Below, one piece after another: positions 59,969 to 64,000 of a DNA stretch of 64,000 nucleotides. The stretch is from NCBI RefSeq assembly GCF_963378075.1, contig NZ_OY726394.1, forward strand, positions 1 through 64,000, in the 5' to 3' direction. Every line of letters begins with the position of its first letter. Position 1 is the stretch's first letter. The notes below the pieces were generated by a model that had not been told where the DNA came from, searched no databases, and saw only the letters and a program-made list of their open reading frames with translations. This DNA comes from Mycolicibacter sp. MU0083 (GTDB taxonomy: Bacteria > Actinomycetota > Actinomycetes > Mycobacteriales > Mycobacteriaceae). The translations under genes and the position numbers were made by a program.

Positions 59969-61468
59969 TCAGTGGCCTCCCGGGACGCCCTGCTGATTGT
60001 TGGGGGTTACGGGCTGTACCGCACCGGATGCCACCACGGTGTCGCGTGCCAGCAGGGCGGAGTGCCGCGACAGTGCCGGACCGGCGGCGAAGGTGCGCAA
60101 CAGTGGCCAGGGAGCCTGCTGTGCGGAGCCGGGATCAAGGCCGAGGCCCTGCAGGGTCTCGGTCTCGGCGGCGATCCCGAAGCGGACCCCATTGGGCGAT
60201 ACCCAGAACAAGGTTTCACGTGAATCCGAGTCGAGTAATTCGCTGGTCGAGGTGACCAGGTTGGTCGCCCCGGGCAACACCAACACCTGGTTGGCGACCA
60301 CCGAGTCGGGGCCACGATCATCGCGCACCAACCGGACGATTCGGTTATCCATCTCGCCGGGCACCGGCAGGCCGCGACCGTTGTAGACGGTGACACGGGC
60401 CTGGCGGTCACCGGTGGCCTTCTCCCAGCCCACGCATGTCGTCGGGTCGGCGGCGGTGTCGACGAATCGGAGTCTGCTGTCGGGGTAGTACTCGACGGGC
60501 AGGGTGCCCACTTCGGGGATGTTGACCAGTTTGTCCGGGCTGACCACCAGGGGCGCGACCGCTCCGAACGAGTTCGCGCTGCGGATCAGATCGGCGACGA
60601 AGCTGGTGATCTTCTGGACGCCGTCGGGCAGCAGCGCATAGAACTGCGAACCGCTCCCGGCCGTCCGGGTCTCCAACACCGCTCCCACCTGTGAGCCGGG
60701 CACCCACTCCGATGGTGTTCCCGCCAGCGGAATCACCGGAACCCGCAGCGGTTCGGTGCTCGGCAGGGCATCGAACAGGGCCCGTGACATCTCCACCGGC
60801 GTCGTGATGCCGGGGTCGATACCGAGACTGAGCGTGATCGCGCGGTCCGCAGGGTCCACCTGGGAACGCTTGCCGCCCCAGATGACGTACGTCGCGCCGT
60901 GGAAGCGGGTGAGCACGGCGGCGTCGGCGGCCAGCGGTGCGGCCCGGCCTGCCGGACTCAGCGATCCGGCGATCGACGTCACCACGGGCGCTTCGGTGCG
61001 CCGGGGGGCGCCCGCGGTATCGCAGACCGCCCACGCCGAGGGCGCGCCCGTGCTGGCGGTCAGGGAGGCCGGGGCGCCGGGGATACCGATCATCGGGCCG
61101 GTCGGATACCTGGCGATCTCCACGGGCTTGACCCAGGTGGGCGCCTCCGCATGACCGACGGCCAGCCGTGCCGAAGTGATGTTCAGCGCCGGATACAGGC
61201 GCCCGTCGATGCGCGCATAGATTGCACCGGAATCGCGGTCTCCGACGATCGAGGACGTGCGTACGATGCCGGCCGGCCGTAGTACGTTGAGCAACAGCAT
61301 CCAGCCCATGCCGATGAAGATCAGCACGATCGAGAGAACGATGGCGGCGGTCTGCTTGCGGTCGTCGTGCTTCATCCGCACCGAGAACTTGGTGGTGGCC
61401 GCGCGTAATCGTCGGTTGTAAAACAGATGACCGGAGTTCTGGTCCCGGTTCGACAGACTCAGCGGCAT
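59969..61468 (-). CDS. eccB2: ESX-2 membrane component EccB2
   Basis: EccB is the component whose periplasmic domain extends the ESX complex outward. The 499-residue product starts at ATG 61468 with a GGGGG-type ribosome binding site about 9 bases upstream, giving MPLSLSNRDQNSGHLFYNRR as in M. tuberculosis EccB2. A longer frame to 61492 adds eight unsupported residues. One membrane helix (about 42-62) precedes a large periplasmic domain with repeats, including YARIDGRLYPALN and WGGKRSQVDP. It is the first gene of the ESX-2 operon. Its promoter lies in the 148-base gap to the divergent effector-like gene. Confidence 0.96.
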   Translation of the reverse strand: MPLSLSNRDQNSGHLFYNRRLRAATTKFSVRMKHDDRKQTAAIVLSIVLIFIGMGWMLLLNVLRPAGIVRTSSIVGDRDSGAIYARIDGRLYPALNITSARLAVGHAEAPTWVKPVEIARYPTGPMIGIPGAPASLTASTGAPSAWAVCDTAGAPRRTEAPVVTSIAGSLSPAGRAAPLAADAAVLTRFHGATYVIWGGKRSQVDPADRAITLSLGIDPGITTPVEMSRALFDALPSTEPLRVPVIPLAGTPSEWVPGSQVGAVLETRTAGSGSQFYALLPDGVQKITSFVADLIRSANSFGAVAPLVVSPDKLVNIPEVGTLPVEYYPDSRLRFVDTAADPTTCVGWEKATGDRQARVTVYNGRGLPVPGEMDNRIVRLVRDDRGPDSVVANQVLVLPGATNLVTSTSELLDSDSRETLFWVSPNGVRFGIAAETETLQGLGLDPGSAQQAPWPLLRTFAAGPALSRHSALLARDTVVASGAVQPVTPNNQQGVPGGH

Positions 61469-61616
61469 GCTCTGCGACCCCCTACGGCGCATGCGCGGCG
61501 GTGCTGCGTGTCGCTTCGTCGCGACTACCGCACCGCGACGACATTACTGCGGTTGGCCTGCGGGAACCAGTCATGTGAAGTGACGCGATGCGGCGCTGCG
61601 CGTACGTTCTTTGACT

Positions 61617-62816
61617 ATGCCTGACCAGTTGGGCGCTTACGCCGACGCCGCTCGGGCGCGGGAACAGCAACTGGTGGGACGGCTGGCGACGGGGACAGAA
61701 CTCGATCGTCGCTTTGAGGAGATTCTGCGCGGAGCGCACCGGTCCAACGTGCGGTCGCGGCAGCGATTGGACACGATCGACGCTCAGGTCCGGCAGGCCG
61801 CCGGTGCCCGGTCTGGTCTGGACACTTCGGCGGGCGCCCGGCAATTCCAGGCGTTCCTGGCGGGCAAGACTCGAGAGATTCACCGGGTCGTCTCCGAGGC
61901 CGTGTCTGACAGTCGGCAGCGGGCGGCGTGGATTCAGGGGCTGACCGGACGCTACCCGCTGGGCGGAGGGCCCGAGCTGCCGATGTCTGGTGACCGCGAC
62001 CCGGTGGACGAATACGAGCGGGCACTGCGAGCCGCCGGCCTGCTCAGCGGGCCGAGCCCCGAGGGCTATTACCGGCAGTGGCTGGAAAACGCTGCGCGAC
62101 GGGGGATTCCGGCGGAGGTAATGGTCGAGATTGCGCGGCAGCAGCGCATCACGCCGGACAGCTTCGCGGTTTTCGACGGCATGGAAGAGATCAAAGACCG
62201 CGATGGCAAGTCGTTCTTCCTGATCGCGAAGGGGGCGAGCCTCGCCGACATACGCAAGGCGACGCTGATGACCTACATCCTCAACGCCGGCACCGACTAT
62301 GGTGCAGCTCCCGGAATCAAAGACTATGCGGAGACGCCGTATTCGGCTGCTGAAGTGCAGCGGATCGCCGCGCGGCAGGCGGACAACCTCTGGAGCTACG
62401 GCGGGGCGTGGGCAATCGAAAGCACCGGCGGCAGCCTGGTCTCCACTCCCAACGGAATGCTGATGGGGCTCGGCGGCAGGATTCAGGACACCCTGAGCTG
62501 TCAGGGCGGCACGACCTACGGGGACGTCTTCATGGTCAACGTCGACCACGCGGCCGCTCCTGCCGACCAACTTCGCACGATTGTCCATTCTGGTGTGGCC
62601 GAGGGTGCCGACAACACCGGCGATCCGGCCAGAAACGAGCGACTCGACTTGGATCGGGTTCTGCACCACGAGGAACGTCACTCCCAGCAATACGCTCGGT
62701 TGGGGCCGGTGGCGATGGGCATCGCATACGGCGAGGAGGCGCTCCGGACCGGCCTATTCGGCGGAGACAACTGGTTCGAGAAAGATGCGGGCCTACGGGA
62801 CGGGGGATACCGATGA
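61617..62816 (+). CDS. DUF4226-like protein with a C-terminal HExxH domain, putative ESX-2 effector
   Basis: The 399-residue product has an N-terminal helical DUF4226-like module (about 1-120): RSNVRSRQRLDTIDAQV and TSAGARQFQAFLAGKTREIH, matching the protein at 40767. A middle region follows, then a C-terminal domain with GGTTYGDVFMVN, His351-Glu-Glu-Arg-His355 (HExxH) and QQYARLGPVAMGIAYGEE, resembling HExxH zinc hydrolase or toxin domains. There is no signal peptide. The start ATG 61617 is preferred; a TTG at 61611 is in frame. It is divergent from eccB2 and overlaps a lipoprotein gene in ATGA. Catalytic activity is inferred only. Confidence 0.72.
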   Translation: MPDQLGAYADAARAREQQLVGRLATGTELDRRFEEILRGAHRSNVRSRQRLDTIDAQVRQAAGARSGLDTSAGARQFQAFLAGKTREIHRVVSEAVSDSRQRAAWIQGLTGRYPLGGGPELPMSGDRDPVDEYERALRAAGLLSGPSPEGYYRQWLENAARRGIPAEVMVEIARQQRITPDSFAVFDGMEEIKDRDGKSFFLIAKGASLADIRKATLMTYILNAGTDYGAAPGIKDYAETPYSAAEVQRIAARQADNLWSYGGAWAIESTGGSLVSTPNGMLMGLGGRIQDTLSCQGGTTYGDVFMVNVDHAAAPADQLRTIVHSGVAEGADNTGDPARNERLDLDRVLHHEERHSQQYARLGPVAMGIAYGEEALRTGLFGGDNWFEKDAGLRDGGYR

Positions 62817-63343
62817 TTCGTCGGCTCGGCATATTGGCCGCGTTGGTCGTCGTGCTGCTGGCGGGGTGCCCGAACAAAGCCCCGTGGGCCCCGTCGTTGC
62901 CACCGGCTTTCGGCGCCCGTGTGGGCGATGGACAGTTGCAGGTCTGGACGGGGTCGCCCTGCGTCGGTATTACCCGCGTCGCGTTCTATTTCACTCCCAG
63001 TCGGGCCGAGTTGGTTCTGACGTCGACGGAAGGCGTGAATCTCGATCATCTCTCGCTCGGTGGGCCCTATCCGCCGGGCCTGACGGTGTCGCAGCCGTTG
63101 CCGCCGGATTTTCAATGGCGCAACGAAAAGACGTTGGACCTCTTCACCTCCGGAGGTGCCAGCCGCTGGGGCACGAGTGTTGATCTTGCCGCCGTCATCG
63201 AGGGCTCAGAGCAGCACCCGGATGACACGTACTGGTTCCGACATGTCGGGTGGCTGAATCCTGCCGAGGTAGCGGAGCAGGACGGAAAGACCTTTCTGGG
63301 GATCTGCACGGCAGATCCGGCGAAGGAGGATGGCGGGCGCTGA
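62813..63343 (+). CDS. Lipoprotein coupled to the HExxH protein, possible immunity or partner
   Basis: This 176-residue lipoprotein has a signal peptide (about 1-18) with lipobox LAGC and acylated Cys19, so it should be anchored on the outer face of the inner membrane. The mature part has beta-rich character, including ITRVAFYFTPSRAELVL, GVNLDHLSLGGPYPPGL and TYWFRHVGWLNPAEV. I recognise no family. Its start ATG 62813 overlaps the stop of the upstream gene (ATGA). The tight coupling to a putative secreted toxin-like protein suggests immunity, or capture of a partner at the envelope. Confidence 0.75.
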   Translation: MIRRLGILAALVVVLLAGCPNKAPWAPSLPPAFGARVGDGQLQVWTGSPCVGITRVAFYFTPSRAELVLTSTEGVNLDHLSLGGPYPPGLTVSQPLPPDFQWRNEKTLDLFTSGGASRWGTSVDLAAVIEGSEQHPDDTYWFRHVGWLNPAEVAEQDGKTFLGICTADPAKEDGGR

Positions 63344-63410
63344 GGACGCGCGGCCCGCGAGCACGCTAGATACGCTGGCGAGATTAGCTTCGGATGAGGA
63401 GGTTTGTCGC

Positions 63411-63644
63411 ATGGAGTGGATCACCAGCACGGATGCGAAGAATCAACTCAACCGGCTTCTAAACGAGGTCACGGCTGGGGCGTCATTCATCATCACCAAG
63501 CATGGCCGGCCTGTCGCACAACTTGTGCCGGCTGAGGCGGGCCCACGCAGGTTCGGCCAATTGCCCGGTCTCGTCGTACCCGAGAACTTCGATGATGCAC
63601 TGCCGGAATCCGAACTTGCGGTCTGGGAAGTCGCCGACGCGTAG
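63411..63644 (+). CDS. VapB/Phd-type antitoxin
   Basis: The 77-residue product has the Phd/YefM antitoxin fold: MEWITSTDAKNQLNRLL, SFIITKHGRPVAQLVP, then the toxin-binding tail FGQLPGLVVPENFDDALPESEL, typical of VapB partners of PIN toxins. The start is ATG 63411 with GAGGAGG upstream. Its presumed partner, directly downstream, is only a fragment, so it may be an orphan antitoxin. It lies 67 bases after the lipoprotein gene. A longer open frame to 63330 is not supported. Confidence 0.82.
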   Translation: MEWITSTDAKNQLNRLLNEVTAGASFIITKHGRPVAQLVPAEAGPRRFGQLPGLVVPENFDDALPESELAVWEVADA

Positions 63645-63809
63645 CGGTCGGTCATCGCCCCGGAAACACTTGCCGGCCGACTTCCGTGGGATCACCGGGA
63701 TCCATTCGACCGGGTCATCGTCGCCCAGGCGTTACGCCGCCATCTCACCATCGTCACCCGTGACGCGAAGATCCTCGATTCGGCCATCACACCGACCCTC
63801 AAGGCGTAA
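63645..63809 (+). pseudogene. Remnant of a PIN-domain VapC toxin
   Basis: Immediately after the antitoxin stop, the same frame continues as RSVIAPETLAGRLPWDHR, then DPFDRVIVAQALRRHLTIVTRDAKILDSAITPTLKA and a TAA. This is the C-terminal third of a VapC PIN domain, with the conserved HRDPFDR and VTRD segments. The N-terminal two thirds, including the first catalytic Asp (normally in LLDTH) and the Glu, are missing. There is no start codon. It looks like the end product of an internal deletion that joined the antitoxin to the tail of the toxin. Confidence 0.75.
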
Positions 63810-63835
63810 GGAACTCCAGCGGTTCGTGGTGTAAG

Positions 63836-64000
63836 TCAGCTCGAGGGATCCTTTTTGTCCACAATGCGTTTCAGCGGTGTGATGCCGGGCTGGCCGGGGG
63901 CCGTGGTGACCGACTTCGTGACGGGAACGTTCGGCGGTGTCGTAGTGCGGCCTTTGACGGGCTGACCGTTGGGCACGCCCGGCGCCGCAATCCTCTTCTC
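63836..64000 (-). CDS. 3' end of a gene with a proline/threonine-rich C-terminus (partial)
   Basis: The minus strand from the window edge reads 54 codons without a stop and then TGA at 63836-63838. The frame begins EKRIAAPGVPNGQPVKGRTT, continues with PPNVPVTKSVTT and APGQPGITPLKRI, and ends DKKDPSS. The composition (Pro, Thr, Val, Lys) suggests a disordered tail of a larger protein whose body lies beyond the window. It converges with the VapC remnant. I cannot name it. Confidence 0.5.
   Translation of the reverse strand, partial: EKRIAAPGVPNGQPVKGRTTTPPNVPVTKSVTTAPGQPGITPLKRIVDKKDPSS

Noticed and set aside
61482..62690. 402-codon minus-strand frame opposite the HExxH protein
   Set aside because: The plus-strand frame has the DUF4226-like module, a coupled downstream gene and better codon bias.

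Overview
The window is the origin-proximal part of a high-GC mycobacterial chromosome. It opens with dnaA, and a 535-base non-coding oriC stretch separates dnaA from dnaN. Then follow recF, dciA, gyrB, gyrA, tRNA-Ile, tRNA-Ala, cwsA, ppiA, a PH-domain membrane protein, crgA, a DUF881 protein, trpG, the pknB-pknA-pbpA-rodA-pstP-fhaB-fhaA cluster and tRNA-Leu. This order is that of Mycobacterium tuberculosis and its relatives. gyrA has no intein and gnd is not inserted between dnaN and recF. The species cannot be fixed from the sequence alone.

Layout. (1) 1-24,290: conserved replication, supercoiling and cell-wall/division core. The kinase cluster is one minus-strand operon in which nearly every gene overlaps the next by 4 nt. 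(2) 24,475-27,274: an alpha/beta hydrolase, a TetR regulator, a coiled-coil protein and an LLM flavin/F420 oxidoreductase. (3) 27,400-36,751: an acyl-CoA catabolic cluster with an SDR, an aminoglycoside-phosphotransferase-like kinase, an acyl-CoA dehydrogenase, an enoyl-CoA hydratase, a thiolase, a TetR regulator, an acyl-CoA synthetase, a second SDR and a zinc alcohol dehydrogenase. The kinase plus dehydrogenase pairing suggests breakdown of 4-hydroxy or 4-oxo acids through a 4-phospho-acyl-CoA. (4) 36,782-38,887: a toxin-antitoxin-like pair, a pirin and a WhiB protein. (5) 38,888-63,343: an ESX-2 type VII secretion locus with accessory genes on both sides. The core runs on the minus strand as eccB2-eccC2-PE-PPE-esxD-esxC-espG2-MinD-like-eccD2-mycP2-eccE2-eccA2. 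Its left flank holds an XRE regulator coupled to an NlpC/P60 hydrolase, a DUF4226-like protein, an EspC-like/EspD-H-like pair, a DUF5631/5632-like protein and a YbaB-like protein. Its right flank holds a DUF4226-like protein ending in an HExxH domain, translationally coupled to a lipoprotein. (6) 63,411-64,000: a VapB-like antitoxin, a decapitated VapC remnant and the 3' end of a further gene.

How it works together. EccB/C/D/E form the inner-membrane ESX channel, with EccC supplying ATP-driven force. MycP2 is the membrane-anchored protease, EccA2 the cytosolic AAA+ ATPase and EspG2 the chaperone for the PE/PPE pair. EsxC/EsxD are the WXG100-type substrates. The flanking DUF4226, EspC-like, DUF2694-like and NlpC/P60 proteins look like dedicated substrates or helpers. 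The WhiB/XRE pair, which shares a palindrome-rich divergent promoter, may regulate them. In M. tuberculosis ESX-2 lies on the other side of dnaA with its accessory genes in line with the core. Here it lies about 44 kb downstream of dnaA, the accessory genes are split and oppositely oriented, and toxin-antitoxin relics bracket the block. This suggests it moved or was acquired as an island.

Gene assignments rest on recognised motifs and recalled family sequences. No database search was possible.
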